The notes: generated by a model not told the origin, from the letters alone. A DNA stretch of 64,000 bases from AAA164-E04 sp014239995 (GCA_029247315.1 JAQWLM010000071.1:14122-78121), one strand, 5' to 3'. Counted from the stretch's first letter, positions 54,601 through 63,104 are shown. Program-made: numbers and translations.

Positions 54601-55341
54601 CCTATCCAGGTTGGGCAGGCTGTCGACCTGAAAGGGGATGCGTGTATAAACGCTTGTATTGCTACCCCGCATTTGCCTTACATCCAGAGCAATCAAGCCC
54701 GCATAATCGTAGCCAATCCCGGTCTGACCGCTTTTCCATCCACTGTCATCAAAATCAGGTCGGGTCCAGGTGCTTTCCATGGATGCATTGGTCGGTATCA
54801 TGGCTTTCGCGGGGGCGCGTTCGGCAAGAAAAACGATTTCATCGGCCCTCTGGACGCCTCTTCCAAAGGATACGTCGGTTTCTTGCGCAGGAAAGGCCGG
54901 TGCGAATGCGGTGGTCGGTACTCCCTCAGGGGTCAGTAATGCCAGATAGGCCCCTTTCTGACGGAGTCTGAAGTCCGTGTGGAGTGGATTTCCAGGATTT
55001 TTACGGTTCTTGCCTGAGGCAAAGACGACGAGATACCCGTTTGGAAAAAGGTTTACAGACGGGAAGGTCCACTTGTCGAGGTGAGAGGGGTCATTGGTTA
55101 ATGACCAGCCTTCAAGATTTGCGGCCCCAAAACCGGTGTTGTGGATCTCGATCCAATCGGAGCGGTTGTCATCCTCATCGATGGTCGATGAGGCATTGGA
55201 GGCCATGAATTCATTGATAACAACCGTTTGTGCCTGAAGATCCCAAGCAAGGCAGATCAAGCAGAGGATGGCAAATAGAGAGTTGAAGCAGCATGGCATG
55301 TGATGCTTTTCCGGGGTTTTGATTCCAGATAAAATCTTCAT
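51688..55341 (-). CDS. Large surface protein with lamin-tail, chitobiase-like and CotH kinase domains
   Basis: A 1217-residue secreted protein. Signal peptide: about residues 1-37, after a start at ATG 55341. Domains in order: lamin-tail (VVINEFMASNASSTIDEDDN, about 40-140); a beta region of about 180-330; a chitobiase-like Fn3 domain (VEIRYTTDGSQPSPESTLYE, about 370-460); a CotH protein-kinase-like domain (KVRGSSTAGRSKPSLSLEAW and the metal motif FGPIWDFDRALGSTDGRD, about 470-840); another chitobiase-like part (IYYTTDGSDPRAMGG); a second lamin-tail domain (LVITEIHYNPAPATVEEEG); and a C-terminal beta domain ending in FYRLSASLE. Such architectures are common on Verrucomicrobia surfaces. CotH kinases phosphorylate proteins; the target here is unknown. 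Confidence 0.9.
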   Translation of the reverse strand: MKILSGIKTPEKHHMPCCFNSLFAILCLICLAWDLQAQTVVINEFMASNASSTIDEDDNRSDWIEIHNTGFGAANLEGWSLTNDPSHLDKWTFPSVNLFPNGYLVVFASGKNRKNPGNPLHTDFRLRQKGAYLALLTPEGVPTTAFAPAFPAQETDVSFGRGVQRADEIVFLAERAPAKAMIPTNASMESTWTRPDFDDSGWKSGQTGIGYDYAGLIALDVRQMRGSNTSVYTRIPFQVDSLPNLDRLILRIRYDDGYVAYLNGKEIAADNEPNSLNWQSTSTQDRPDSEALNSVDIDISSALDLLKTGPNILAIQGLNRNINSSDILILPELIGRQASDADQIVGYMPAPSPGMPNNDSIQALAPEVTFSKESNVFTEPFTLTLSVPDATTDMAVEIRYTTDGSQPSPESTLYEGPMRVDRTLQLRAIAIIPGLARSRVRSQSYVELNSQVEDFNSNLPVLVIENYRSGKPPQNAKQGSFMMLFEPGETRTDFKHAPTIATRSGIKVRGSSTAGRSKPSLSLEAWNEFDQNKNIAPLGMPSESDWVLWGPYNFDLTLMHNPFIYELSNQIGRQASRTRFVEVFLNTNGGAVNSSDYYGVYAFMEKISRDEDRVNVERLFPEHDRPPGITGGYILKIDRSDPGDSGFGAASQSIKYVYPKEVEIERPERNAQESYIRKFFNDMGRALGRSSLADGEKGYAGFIDVDAAIDHHLLNVLAFNVDALRLSGYFHKPRNGKLVFGPIWDFDRALGSTDGRDSNPRVWRSSNGDRGTDFFNYPWWRDMFRDADFWQRYIDRYQILRRSTFSNQNIRAIIDRMASELREAQKRNLNRWNQSPRGKYGGTYQGEINHMKDWLDDRIQFMDGQFISPPNLRITGTGANAKVSLTSPENGIIYYTTDGSDPRAMGGDPSDKAIRYASPFSPETSTPILARIFDQGHQSRTGSNNPPLRNYWSGPVSKLISFNPPPKPGDLVITEIHYNPAPATVEEEGPGITFRNEDFEFIEIRNVGDKTVELAGVRFSAGIQFTLSETQSVPLAPGAYLVIAKHMMAFKARYPSITHSVMGPYQGNLSNGGENLILQGADGTPLLDFVFDDNWFDASDGEGASLVLRDEEAYPKNASTAETWRAGTLIHGSPGTLDPGIDSLRIDSIVVDHASIKLTFQAIPGISYTLEYATDVTSDEWQMLASVPAEEESGTISLTDENPDETTRFYRLSASLE

Positions 55342-55696
55342 TGATATCTGTTGTTAGCAATTTTAATTCCAAATATCATGCCAAGCTTGCCCAAGTTCCT
55401 CGGATAGCCAGTGCAGGGGGAAAGACCGTGATGGGTTTCGAGACGGTTGTTCATAATAATTGTAAACAGTTCATGAATAGGGCTCTGTGATTTTGGGTCC
55501 TCCGTCATAATGCTTGGTCATTCTTGGTGTCTCCGTCGCTTGGGTGGATTCTCACGACGACACTGAATTCTCCATGCTTTCATTCGCGGTAAGATTATCA
55601 AGTGAATTGATGGTAAGGCATGCGTTTGTTTAACGAAAAAAGCGCTTTTTTTTGAGTTGGCGCAACCCCTCCGACAGACCTAAGCTCTGAGTCTCC
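55342..55696. other. Gene-free stretch between divergent genes
   Basis: About 355 bases ahead of the CotH gene (minus) and the esterase gene (plus). A perfect palindrome AAAAAAGCGCTTTTTT lies at 55636-55651, about 45 bases before the esterase start. It could be a regulatory or termination site, but nothing else supports either. No promoter pair is convincing. Confidence 0.4.
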
Positions 55697-56578
55697 ATGA
55701 GGATGTTTCTGAATGCACTGAAGTATGGGCCTATATTTTTTTATGGCTTGCTTGGCATTCCCGTCGAAGCCGTAGGCTATTCTCTCCGCCAGGATGCGTT
55801 TTTCCAAGAAGATATTCCCAAGGGAACATTACACCATGATGTCTTTTACAGCGAAATCTTTGAGGGAACCCGAAGGGATTACTGGGTATACGTGCCGGCA
55901 CAGTATAATTCGGACAAAGCCGCCTGCCTCATGGTTTTTAATGATGGCAGTACCTACCTCAGTGAGACCGGAAGTTTCCGGGTGCCAATCGTTTTTGACA
56001 ATCTGATTCATCGAGGAGAAATCCCTGTCATCATTGGCTTATTTGTCAATCCCGGGGAGGTTCCTTCTGCTGAACCTGGGCAGGCTCCTCGTCGGAACCG
56101 CAGTTTTGAATATGATTCGCTGGGTGGCATGTATGCCCGTTTTCTCCTCGAAGAGATGATTCCTCAAGTGGCATCGGAGTATAACCTGACGCACGATCCA
56201 CGTGGCCGCGCTATTTGCGGAATCAGTTCTGGCGGTATCGCTGCCTTCACAGTTGCCTGGGAACGGCCGGATGTCTTTACCAGGGTGGTAAGTCACATAG
56301 GAAGTTTTGTAAATATTCGTGGAGGTCACGTTTATCCGTTCCTCATCCGGAAGGCGAAAAAAAAGCCCTTGAAGGTTTTTCTTCAGGAAGGTTCCAATGA
56401 TCTGGATAACCTGCATGGTCACTGGCCTCTGGGAAACCAGGAGATGGCGGCAGCTCTCCAATACCTTGCTTATGAATACCGTTTTGTCATGGGTGATGGC
56501 GGCCATGATGGTCGGCATGGAGGGGCCATTCTTCCAGATACCTTGCGTTGGCTGTGGGGTGACTTCTTGACTCCATGA
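55697..56578 (+). CDS. Esterase-family alpha/beta hydrolase (enterochelin-esterase-like)
   Basis: A 293-residue hydrolase. A short hydrophobic N-terminus (YGPIFFYGLLGIPVEAVG, about 10-27) is probably a signal peptide. The nucleophile elbow is ICGISSGGIAAF, with the middle Ser of GISSG as catalytic residue. The oxyanion side is YVPAQYNSDKAACLMVFNDG, the acid probably lies in LQEGSNDLDNLHGHW, and the catalytic His is in GDGGHDGRHGGAILPDTLRW. The fold matches the esterase D/enterochelin esterase family, whose PVC members are often secreted acyl or feruloyl esterases. The fdhD open frame overlaps its last bases. Confidence 0.88.
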   Translation: MRMFLNALKYGPIFFYGLLGIPVEAVGYSLRQDAFFQEDIPKGTLHHDVFYSEIFEGTRRDYWVYVPAQYNSDKAACLMVFNDGSTYLSETGSFRVPIVFDNLIHRGEIPVIIGLFVNPGEVPSAEPGQAPRRNRSFEYDSLGGMYARFLLEEMIPQVASEYNLTHDPRGRAICGISSGGIAAFTVAWERPDVFTRVVSHIGSFVNIRGGHVYPFLIRKAKKKPLKVFLQEGSNDLDNLHGHWPLGNQEMAAALQYLAYEYRFVMGDGGHDGRHGGAILPDTLRWLWGDFLTP

Positions 56579-57417
56579 TGCATCGCGACGTACATGGTTT
56601 CTTTTCGATGGCTTCAAAGCAAATGGATATCGTCCGCTTTGATGGGCTTAGAGGGTCTCAGGTGAAATCGGACACGGTTGCCGTGGAGGAACCCCTTGAG
56701 ATCCGCGTACATGGAAAAGCCCTGGTTGTGACCATGAGAACCCCGGGGCATGATCCTGAATTGGCCGCAGGATACCTCTGGAGTGAAGGGGTGATTCAAG
56801 AGCCATGGCACATTCTCGAAATGGCACACTGTCAGGATGGACCGCATCTGAATGACAATATACTGAACGTTTTTTTACACCCGGATGTGGCCATTGTTCC
56901 GGAATGCCATGAGCGTTTCAGCTACGCTGCCTCAGGTTGCGGACTCTGTGGCAAATCCACCATTGAATCCATTCAATCCCATTTCCCGCCACTCCAATCC
57001 GGATTTCGTGTCGCGGCTTCCGTCCTTCATGGCATACTTGCATCGGTTCAAGAGCGACAATGCTTGTTTGACCAAACCGGAGGCGTGCATGCTGCTGCCC
57101 TTTTTCGGGCAGATGGATCATTGGTTGAAATCATGGAGGATGTGGGGCGACATAATGCTGTGGATAAAGTCATTGGTGCGCAATTGCGCGGGGGTGACTT
57201 CCCTTTTGAGGAGGGGTTCTTGTTTGTCAGTAGCCGGGCCTCTTTTGAAATCGTTCAAAAGGCATGCTCAGCCCGAATTCCCATGATTGTTTGTGCCTCG
57301 GCCCCATCGAGTTTGGCAATTGATTTTGCTTTGGCCAACCGTCAGACATTGATCGGCTTTTTGCGTGATCATCGTTTCAATGCCTACACCTACCCCGAGC
57401 GTGTGGAGGAACGCTGA
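56575..57417 (+). CDS. fdhD: Formate dehydrogenase accessory sulfurtransferase FdhD
   Basis: A 280-residue protein that passes sulfur from a cysteine desulfurase to the molybdenum cofactor of formate dehydrogenase. The Cys motif is SGCGLCGKSTIESI near residue 122-127, matching the CxxC of FdhD. Other signatures are EEPLEIRVHGKALVVTMRTP, GHDPELAAGYLWSEGVI, FDQTGGVHAAALFRADG, DVGRHNAVDKVIGAQL and SSRASFEIVQKACSARIPM. Start is uncertain: ATG 56575 or 56578 overlaps the esterase stop, while MASKQMDIVRFDG (56608) is nearer to the family start. No formate dehydrogenase gene is in the window, so its target enzyme is encoded elsewhere. Confidence 0.95.
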   Translation: MMHRDVHGFFSMASKQMDIVRFDGLRGSQVKSDTVAVEEPLEIRVHGKALVVTMRTPGHDPELAAGYLWSEGVIQEPWHILEMAHCQDGPHLNDNILNVFLHPDVAIVPECHERFSYAASGCGLCGKSTIESIQSHFPPLQSGFRVAASVLHGILASVQERQCLFDQTGGVHAAALFRADGSLVEIMEDVGRHNAVDKVIGAQLRGGDFPFEEGFLFVSSRASFEIVQKACSARIPMIVCASAPSSLAIDFALANRQTLIGFLRDHRFNAYTYPERVEER

Positions 57418-57437
57418 TAGCAGTGTGGCACTCTTGT

Positions 57438-58181
57438 CTAGGCAGTTCCCATATTCAGACTCATCACACCTCCCATGAAAAGGTGAGTGTGGAGCCCTCT
57501 GCAGCCCATCTTCAGCATCTCTGATTCGATACCACGCTGGGCTGGGAAATGTTGAAGAGAGGTGAGGATATATCGGTAGGCTTCAGCATCACCCACAAGG
57601 CTCCAGCCCAGGACAGGCACCACCAGGCGAAGGTAACTGTAATAAATGGAACGCCAAAGCTGGTTCGGGGGTTTGCCAAAATCCAGTATCAGGATCCTGC
57701 CACCCGGCCGAGTCACTCGATGCAGTTCCCTGAGACCGTTTTGCCAATGGCTCAGGTTGCGTAGTCCGTAGGCCATGGTGACGACATCAAAGGAATCATC
57801 CATGAAGGGCAAGGCCATGGCATCTCCCTCGATGAAAAGGGGTTTTTTTCTCTCTGTATCAGCCATCCTTGCATCACCCCTGGAGCGTGCTTGATCCAGC
57901 ATGGCCTGGCTGAAGTCCAAGCCTGTTACTTCAGCCCCCTTGGCTGCCAGCGCAAAGCTGAGGTCGCCCGTGCCGCAGCAAACATCCAAGGCACTGCTTC
58001 CGGGGATGATAGGCGCTTCTAGGATGAGCCTGCGTTTCCAGAGACGATGCATTCCTCCGCTTTGAATGTCATTAATCACATCGTAGCGCCGGGCAATCTG
58101 GTCAAAAAGTGCACGCACGCGTTTGGCCCGGTTTACGCCGGGATCATAATAGGAATTCTGATGGACCTTTGGTTCTTCCAT
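57438..58181 (-). CDS. menG: Demethylmenaquinone methyltransferase (UbiE/MenG family)
   Basis: A 247-residue class I SAM-dependent methyltransferase for the last methylation of menaquinone, or of ubiquinone in other bacteria. Motif I is ALDVCCGTGDLSFALAAKG, followed by VTGLDFSQAMLDQARSRGD and the family block FDVVTMAYGLRNLSHWQNGL, then RVTRPGGRILILDFGKPPN. The start region RAKRVRALFDQIARRYDVIN is also typical. No ubiquinone-specific gene is here and Verrucomicrobia use menaquinone, so MenG is preferred over UbiE. It lies alone on the minus strand between fdhD and moeA. Confidence 0.95.
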   Translation of the reverse strand: MEEPKVHQNSYYDPGVNRAKRVRALFDQIARRYDVINDIQSGGMHRLWKRRLILEAPIIPGSSALDVCCGTGDLSFALAAKGAEVTGLDFSQAMLDQARSRGDARMADTERKKPLFIEGDAMALPFMDDSFDVVTMAYGLRNLSHWQNGLRELHRVTRPGGRILILDFGKPPNQLWRSIYYSYLRLVVPVLGWSLVGDAEAYRYILTSLQHFPAQRGIESEMLKMGCRGLHTHLFMGGVMSLNMGTA

Positions 58182-58284
58182 GATCGAGCATTGCCAACTT
58201 CAGACATGGTTCCCAAGGATGCAAACTTAAATCGCTTGGAGAGTCCAGACTTCCATCTTGAAGTGCGGTATTTATCATCCAGCC

Positions 58285-59505
58285 ATGATGATTTCTTTGG
58301 AAAAGGCCCTTGAACGGATCCTTCAACGTATGAATCCCGTGGAGTCCGAGCAGATTGCCGTGACACAGGCCGATGGCAGGGTTCTTTCCGAGTCACTCAT
58401 TGCTGGGATCTCGCTGCCCATGTGGGATAACTCTGCGATGGATGGTTTTGCCCTCAGGGCCGAAGATGTGCATACTGCCTCCCCTGAAAAACCCGTCTTG
58501 CTCAGCTGTCTAGGGGAGGGGGCGGCAGGTAAACCGTCTTCCTCGCAAATTACCCCTGGAACTTGCCTTCGTATTTTTACGGGTTCACCGATGCCTGAAG
58601 GAGCGGATGCAGTGGTCATGCAGGAGGACACGAGCCGCGGGGAGGACTCTACAGACTTTGTCCAGGTAATGGATGCCGTGCGTCCCTTCGAGAATGTCCG
58701 GTTTCGAGGTGAGGATATTAAAGAGAACACGACCTTGGCATCGGCTGGTAGTCGACTTTCACCCTTTCAAGCCTCACTGGCTGCTGCGACCGGGTCGGCA
58801 ACCCTTCAGGTCTATCGCCGCCCTCGCGTTGGAATCCTTGCGACAGGTTCGGAACTGCGTGATCCCGGTGATATTCTGGAATCGGGGTGCATTTATGAGA
58901 GCAATCGTCTGTTGCTTCGTTCCCTGGTGCGTCGTGCCGGGGCGGAGCCAAGGGTTTACCCCATTGTCAAGGATACCTTGAATGCCACTTGTCTTGCCCT
59001 TTCCAAGGCCGTGGATGAATGTGATGCCATCGTGACCAGTGGAGGTGTTTCCGTGGGTGATTATGACTTTATCAAGCCGGCGATTGAGGCATTGCATGGG
59101 GACATCCATTTCTGGCGTATGCGTGTCAAGCCCGGCAAACCCATCGTCTTCGGAAGCGTTGGATCCGTTCCGATCTTCGGCTTACCTGGGAATCCTGTTT
59201 CTGCGACTGTGACCTGCACCCTTTTGGTTCATCCCGCACTGGCTCGACTTGGCGGCGAAAGAGCGTTCCAACATGTTTACACACGCGGTCGACTCGCAGA
59301 ACCGCTGAGCAACCGTGGTGATCGGCACCTGTTCCTGCGGGTTTCCTTGGGTAAGGATGGCGTGGTGCGGCTATCCGGTGCCAATCAAGCTTCCCATGCC
59401 TTGGGATCCTTGGCTGCCTCTGACGGGCTGCTCGGAGTGCCTGAGGGTGCAACCCTTGACTCAGGGGAGCATGTTTCTGTCATCTGCTGGCCTCGCGTCC
59501 CCTAG
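58285..59505 (+). CDS. moeA: Molybdopterin molybdotransferase MoeA
   Basis: A 406-residue enzyme that inserts molybdate into adenylated molybdopterin. Signatures are GISLPMWDNSAMDGFALRAE, the GTGSPMPEGADAVVMQED-type stretch seen here as FTGSPMPEGADAVVMQEDT, RFRGEDIKENTTLASAGSRL, VGILATGSELRDPGDIL, IVTSGGVSVGDYDFIKPAIE and FGLPGNPVSATVTC. The start at ATG ATG (58285/58288) fits the family; the upstream ATG 58258 adds nine residues without support. The stop overlaps the convergent gene's last codon by 4 bases. With modABC and fdhD it supports active molybdoenzyme assembly. Confidence 0.97.
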   Translation: MMISLEKALERILQRMNPVESEQIAVTQADGRVLSESLIAGISLPMWDNSAMDGFALRAEDVHTASPEKPVLLSCLGEGAAGKPSSSQITPGTCLRIFTGSPMPEGADAVVMQEDTSRGEDSTDFVQVMDAVRPFENVRFRGEDIKENTTLASAGSRLSPFQASLAAATGSATLQVYRRPRVGILATGSELRDPGDILESGCIYESNRLLLRSLVRRAGAEPRVYPIVKDTLNATCLALSKAVDECDAIVTSGGVSVGDYDFIKPAIEALHGDIHFWRMRVKPGKPIVFGSVGSVPIFGLPGNPVSATVTCTLLVHPALARLGGERAFQHVYTRGRLAEPLSNRGDRHLFLRVSLGKDGVVRLSGANQASHALGSLAASDGLLGVPEGATLDSGEHVSVICWPRVP

Positions 59506-60611
59506 AATGCCCTCTTTGGGATTTCAAAAAAGATAGGCCGACCTTGCGAAGGTAAAGTGCTTGTGCGAGGTGCTGATTGAAAACCGGTGTTTCCCATGGA
59601 CGAGGGTGCAAATCCTGCATTACCCAGTCCAAGGTTACTGCGGTTCAGGAGCCCTGTTGTTGCCCTGAGTGCACCTTGTGCGTTTCCTGGTATGGCGCCA
59701 TCCAGGCTCTTGCCAGGTATGATTGACCTGTTATCAGCCTGTTGCCAAGTGCGTAACAGGCCATTGTCCCCACTGCTCAGTCTGTTGAAGGAAAGGCCTT
59801 CACGTTCCTCCGGGGAATCCAGTCCATTCATCGTAACGGATAGTCTGCGCCCCATCATGCTTTGAAAATTTTGTAATCTGGTGGTGCTGGGGTTGTTCTG
59901 GCTGAATTGCTCGGGAACCAGATCACCCATGCCCAGCATGTTGGCTGCCGTGACGTCCCGTTGACTCATGCTGGTGAGTGCTTCGGGGCCGCGGTCGCTT
60001 CTCAGGGTCTCCTCAGGCTTAAAAAGATTTTCAAACTGCTCCTGATAATACTTCGGCGTTACTGCATTGCCCCGCGCCAGTAAATCTTCCCCTGTGAGCT
60101 CTTTTGCATTATCCGAGTCGACGTTTTCTGTGTCATCACGGAATTGCATCTCTTTTCGAGTGCGTTGCAGTTTCGACGGGTGCTTCTTTTTATTGCCGTA
60201 GAAAATATGTTCAGCAAGTTGGCGGGACGACTTGGAATCCAAATCCGTTGTCAGAAAACTATCCGATTCGACCTCCAGTCCATCCAGATCGCTTGAGTCT
60301 GCCCGATCTTCAGATGACTGAAAGGCCCAGTTGTTTTTTTTGTCCAAGGCTTCCAACAACGCCCTGCGCTGTTTTGCACTCATTTGTGCGCCGTTCAACG
60401 GGTTTTGCCATGGGGCAATCACGGCATCGACCGAGCTGCTTTTCTTGTTGCCGAATCGGCCCAAATTCTCAAGCTTGGTCGCATCTAGGTCGATCGTGGG
60501 AAGGGAACTTTTGGATTCTTGTTCAAAGATAACGCGCTCGCCTGCCCTTGCGTCATGCAAAGAGGTGCTGGCGAGGCAGGTAAGTATCGTTAACGTTAAA
60601 TATTTCATCAC
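59502..60611 (-). CDS. Unrecognised exported protein, charged and probably disordered
   Basis: A 369-residue protein with a signal peptide (KYLTLTILTCLASTSLHDAR, about 3-22). I see no known domain. The mature chain is rich in Ser, Asp, Asn, Arg and Gln with few hydrophobic runs. Examples are SSEDRADSSDLDGLEVESDS and KLQRTRKEMQFRDDTENVD. A recurring type of segment, EDLLARGNAVTPKYYQEQFE and AANMLGMGDLVPEQFSQNNP, looks like a degenerate internal repeat of about 45-50 residues. The last third is Gly/Asn/Ser-rich (NRSNLGLGNAGFAPSSMGNT). A surface or matrix protein is a guess. Its stop codon overlaps that of moeA on the other strand. Confidence 0.7.
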   Translation of the reverse strand: MMKYLTLTILTCLASTSLHDARAGERVIFEQESKSSLPTIDLDATKLENLGRFGNKKSSSVDAVIAPWQNPLNGAQMSAKQRRALLEALDKKNNWAFQSSEDRADSSDLDGLEVESDSFLTTDLDSKSSRQLAEHIFYGNKKKHPSKLQRTRKEMQFRDDTENVDSDNAKELTGEDLLARGNAVTPKYYQEQFENLFKPEETLRSDRGPEALTSMSQRDVTAANMLGMGDLVPEQFSQNNPSTTRLQNFQSMMGRRLSVTMNGLDSPEEREGLSFNRLSSGDNGLLRTWQQADNRSIIPGKSLDGAIPGNAQGALRATTGLLNRSNLGLGNAGFAPSSMGNTGFQSAPRTSTLPSQGRPIFFEIPKRAF

Positions 60612-60920
60612 AGCAGCATTCCCTTAAGAAGTGTCATCGTGAAAATACACAAGGTTCAGCCTTTGGTCAATGCTGGGATTCAGATTTGCATGACCGGTTT
60701 TTTTGAGCGATGTTCCCAAATGCTTATATGGTTAACTGTGGTGCATCGATCAGATGAATGTCCTGGTGGAATTTCCAGTCGAAAGATTGGTAAGTTCCGT
60801 GAAGACTTGCGGTGTTTCGTTGCAAGCGCCTGCAGGGTAGGACCCTTCCTTCTTATTGACGCTGTTTGATGCCCCTTGAAGGTAGCGGTTTCAGGTTCCA
60901 GTAGGTAAGGGCCTAGGGGC
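60612..60920. other. Gene-free stretch before the CPXCG protein gene
   Basis: About 310 bases. Two short open frames (60639-60869 plus, 60680-60934 minus) show no family features and are not called. No promoter, RNA or repeat is evident. Confidence 0.4.
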
Positions 60921-61130
60921 ATGGATTTCCTCAAACCAAAACAAATTTATTCCAAGATGGATCCTTTAGTGTGCGGATGTCCCTATTGTGGATACGAGTC
61001 TGAAATTGTCATCGATATGTTTGATGGGCAAATGGACCTGGCGAGTGATTGTGAGAATTGTTGTCGTCCATTTTATGTTCATGTTTTACTCGAGGCTGGT
61101 CAGGTTGTTGAGTGTTGCGTACAGTGCTGA
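60921..61130 (+). CDS. CPXCG-motif cysteine-rich small protein
   Basis: A 69-residue protein with two CxxC pairs of a zinc-ribbon type: CGCPYCGYESEIVID and SDCENCCRPFYVHVLLE, and a final ECCVQC. This matches the small CPXCG-motif protein family, whose function is unknown but which probably binds zinc or iron. The ATG at 60921 gives an N-terminal extension of 12 residues before Met13 (60957), from which many family members begin. It precedes the cytochrome P450 gene by 52 bases. Confidence 0.85.
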   Translation: MDFLKPKQIYSKMDPLVCGCPYCGYESEIVIDMFDGQMDLASDCENCCRPFYVHVLLEAGQVVECCVQC

Positions 61131-61182
61131 AGTGTTGCTGAATATTGTGACACGGGTGGACGTTTAGCAAAGGCCTCACAAG

Positions 61183-62355
61183 ATGGATATGAACAGGAAG
61201 AATACAAAGACCACAAAGGCCCCAGATCCATTTCGTGAGTCGCGTCGACGCTCCAAGGCGATGGCCTGTGACTTTCAGGGCGAAACCGTTCCCATGATAC
61301 TCAGGCATGCTGACGTGCGTCAGGCTGCCCGCGATTGGAAGACCTACAGCTCGGATGCCCCTTTCAAGGTCCCCATTCCATCCGAGGAGGATGTTCGCTC
61401 GATGAGACAACTTCCCGTGGAGGTGGACCCCCCTGAGCACACGGAGTATCGAAGGATTGTGGAGCCCTTCTTTCGTCGTGCCAAAACCCCTGAGATGGTG
61501 GCGCAGGTCAGGGATTTGATGAGCGAGATGGTTGACCTTGCCTTGGGTAAGGATGACATTGAATTGGTCCGGGAGTTCGCACTGCCCCTCCAGTCGCGTG
61601 CCTTGACCTATCTGTTGAATGTTCCAGAATCTGAGGCCAGCATATGGACTGGATGGGGTACGCACGTGTTTCGTGATGGGGACGATGGTTCTCGTAAGGG
61701 CGCCGAGCTGGAGGCTTATCTGGAGTGCAAGTTTGATGCCGTTCAACCTGACTCAGATGAGATGGACTTTTTCAGTGTGCTCACGAGGGCGACGTATCAG
61801 GGTCGGCTCCTGACACGGGAAGAAATGTTGGGTTTCGCAAACCTGACTTTTGCAGGAGGGCGCGATACCATTATCAACAGCATTGTTGCTGCGCTGCATC
61901 ACCTGGCAAAAAATCCGGAAAGCCTGACATTTCTCCGGGAGGAACCCTCCCGTATCACGCATGCGAGTGAGGAAATATTCCGCGTGTTGACACCCCTGAC
62001 ACATATCGGCCGTGTTTGCCCGGTAGACACCAAGGTGCATGGCCATACCGTACCGTCCGGAGGTCGTGCGTCCCTGTGCTGGGCTTCAGCCAATTTCGAC
62101 GAGTCCGTCTTTGAAGCCCCTGAGGAAGTACGTTTGGACCGGAAACCTAATCCGCACCTTGCTTTCGGTTTTGGGGCTCACTTATGCCTCGGGGCACCGC
62201 ACGCGCGCCTTCTCATGCGCAGCTTGCTGGAAGTTTGCGTGGAGCGGGTGGGCTCTATCCAAATCCAGGGTGAGGAGGTGCATGTGGAAAATGAACAGGC
62301 CTATCAAAGGTCGGTGGGCTTTGACAGCTGTACAACACGGTGGAATCCATTATAA
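61183..62355 (+). CDS. Cytochrome P450
   Basis: A 390-residue soluble bacterial P450. The heme-binding loop is FGFGAHLCLGAPHARL with the axial Cys at residue 335. The I-helix oxygen-binding stretch is LTFAGGRDTIINSIV, the ExxR pair is in EEIFRVLTPLTHIGR and the C-helix region is LPVEVDPPEHTEYRRIVEPF. There is no membrane anchor and no fused reductase, so it needs a ferredoxin and reductase from elsewhere; none is in the window. The substrate cannot be predicted. It is followed 20 bases later by a secreted DUF1080 protein and a shared terminator, so the two are co-transcribed. Confidence 0.95.
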   Translation: MDMNRKNTKTTKAPDPFRESRRRSKAMACDFQGETVPMILRHADVRQAARDWKTYSSDAPFKVPIPSEEDVRSMRQLPVEVDPPEHTEYRRIVEPFFRRAKTPEMVAQVRDLMSEMVDLALGKDDIELVREFALPLQSRALTYLLNVPESEASIWTGWGTHVFRDGDDGSRKGAELEAYLECKFDAVQPDSDEMDFFSVLTRATYQGRLLTREEMLGFANLTFAGGRDTIINSIVAALHHLAKNPESLTFLREEPSRITHASEEIFRVLTPLTHIGRVCPVDTKVHGHTVPSGGRASLCWASANFDESVFEAPEEVRLDRKPNPHLAFGFGAHLCLGAPHARLLMRSLLEVCVERVGSIQIQGEEVHVENEQAYQRSVGFDSCTTRWNPL

Positions 62356-62375
62356 TTTCCAAACACATAATCAAA

Positions 62376-63104
62376 ATGAAAACATACCTCTCGTCATTCT
62401 GTCATTTCTTTGCAGTTCATCTGCTCCTTATCACCGCCGGCAATGCGGAGGACACTTCAGCCCCCCGTGCTTTCATCGATGACCAGCAACCCGGTTGGCG
62501 AGCTATGACCGAGGAGGATTTTACCCGTGTGAACAGCGCGGAGGATACCTGGACCTGGAAGGGGACCGAGTTACATTGCACGGGCAAGCCCGTCAGTGTC
62601 CTGCGCACGGTCCGTCAATACGAGAACTTTGAGATGGTGCTTGAGTGGAGTCATCAGCAATATGCGGGTAACTCAGGGGTATTCGCCTGGGTGACACCTG
62701 CATCCATTGAACGTTTGACCAAGGCCGGTAAGCCGGGGCTTCCCGATGGTATTGAGGTTCAGATCCTTGACCATGGATATACCGAGCGCGCCAAGGCCAG
62801 GGGTGGCAAGACTGATTGGTTTGGTACCAACGGTGATGTCTTTCCAGTGCGCGTCAAGATGACGCCCTTTCCGCCACTTTCACCCAATGGACAGCGTAGT
62901 TTTCCCAGGAAACATCTCGCCAAGGGGCATGGCGAATGGAACCACTATTACATCCGGGCTATCAACGGTGAGCTTCGACTGTGGGTGAATGGGGAAGAAG
63001 TTTCCGGTGGTACGGATTGTGATCCAAGCAAGGGTTACCTTTGTCTTGAGAGTGAAGGGGCACCTATTATCTTTCGCGGCCTTCGTATCCGGGTCCTGCC
63101 TTGA
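62376..63104 (+). CDS. DUF1080 (3-keto-disaccharide hydrolase domain) protein, second copy
   Basis: A 242-residue exported protein with the DUF1080 beta-sandwich. The start at ATG 62376 yields a clean signal peptide (FFAVHLLLITAGNA|E). Landmarks are DTWTWKGTELHCTGKPVSVL, NFEMVLEWSHQQYAGNSGVF, LPDGIEVQILDHGYTERAKA, EWNHYYIRAINGELRLWVNG and SEGAPIIFRGLRIRVLP. It differs from the copy at 26240-27070 in length and insertions and is not a recent duplicate. The ATG at 62340 would overlap the P450 coding end and lacks a signal peptide. Confidence 0.92.
   Translation: MKTYLSSFCHFFAVHLLLITAGNAEDTSAPRAFIDDQQPGWRAMTEEDFTRVNSAEDTWTWKGTELHCTGKPVSVLRTVRQYENFEMVLEWSHQQYAGNSGVFAWVTPASIERLTKAGKPGLPDGIEVQILDHGYTERAKARGGKTDWFGTNGDVFPVRVKMTPFPPLSPNGQRSFPRKHLAKGHGEWNHYYIRAINGELRLWVNGEEVSGGTDCDPSKGYLCLESEGAPIIFRGLRIRVLP

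Noticed and set aside
55636..55651. Palindrome AAAAAAGCGCTTTTTT as a bidirectional terminator
   Set aside because: Its GC core is only 4 bases and no gene ends near it, since both flanking genes diverge from this gap.
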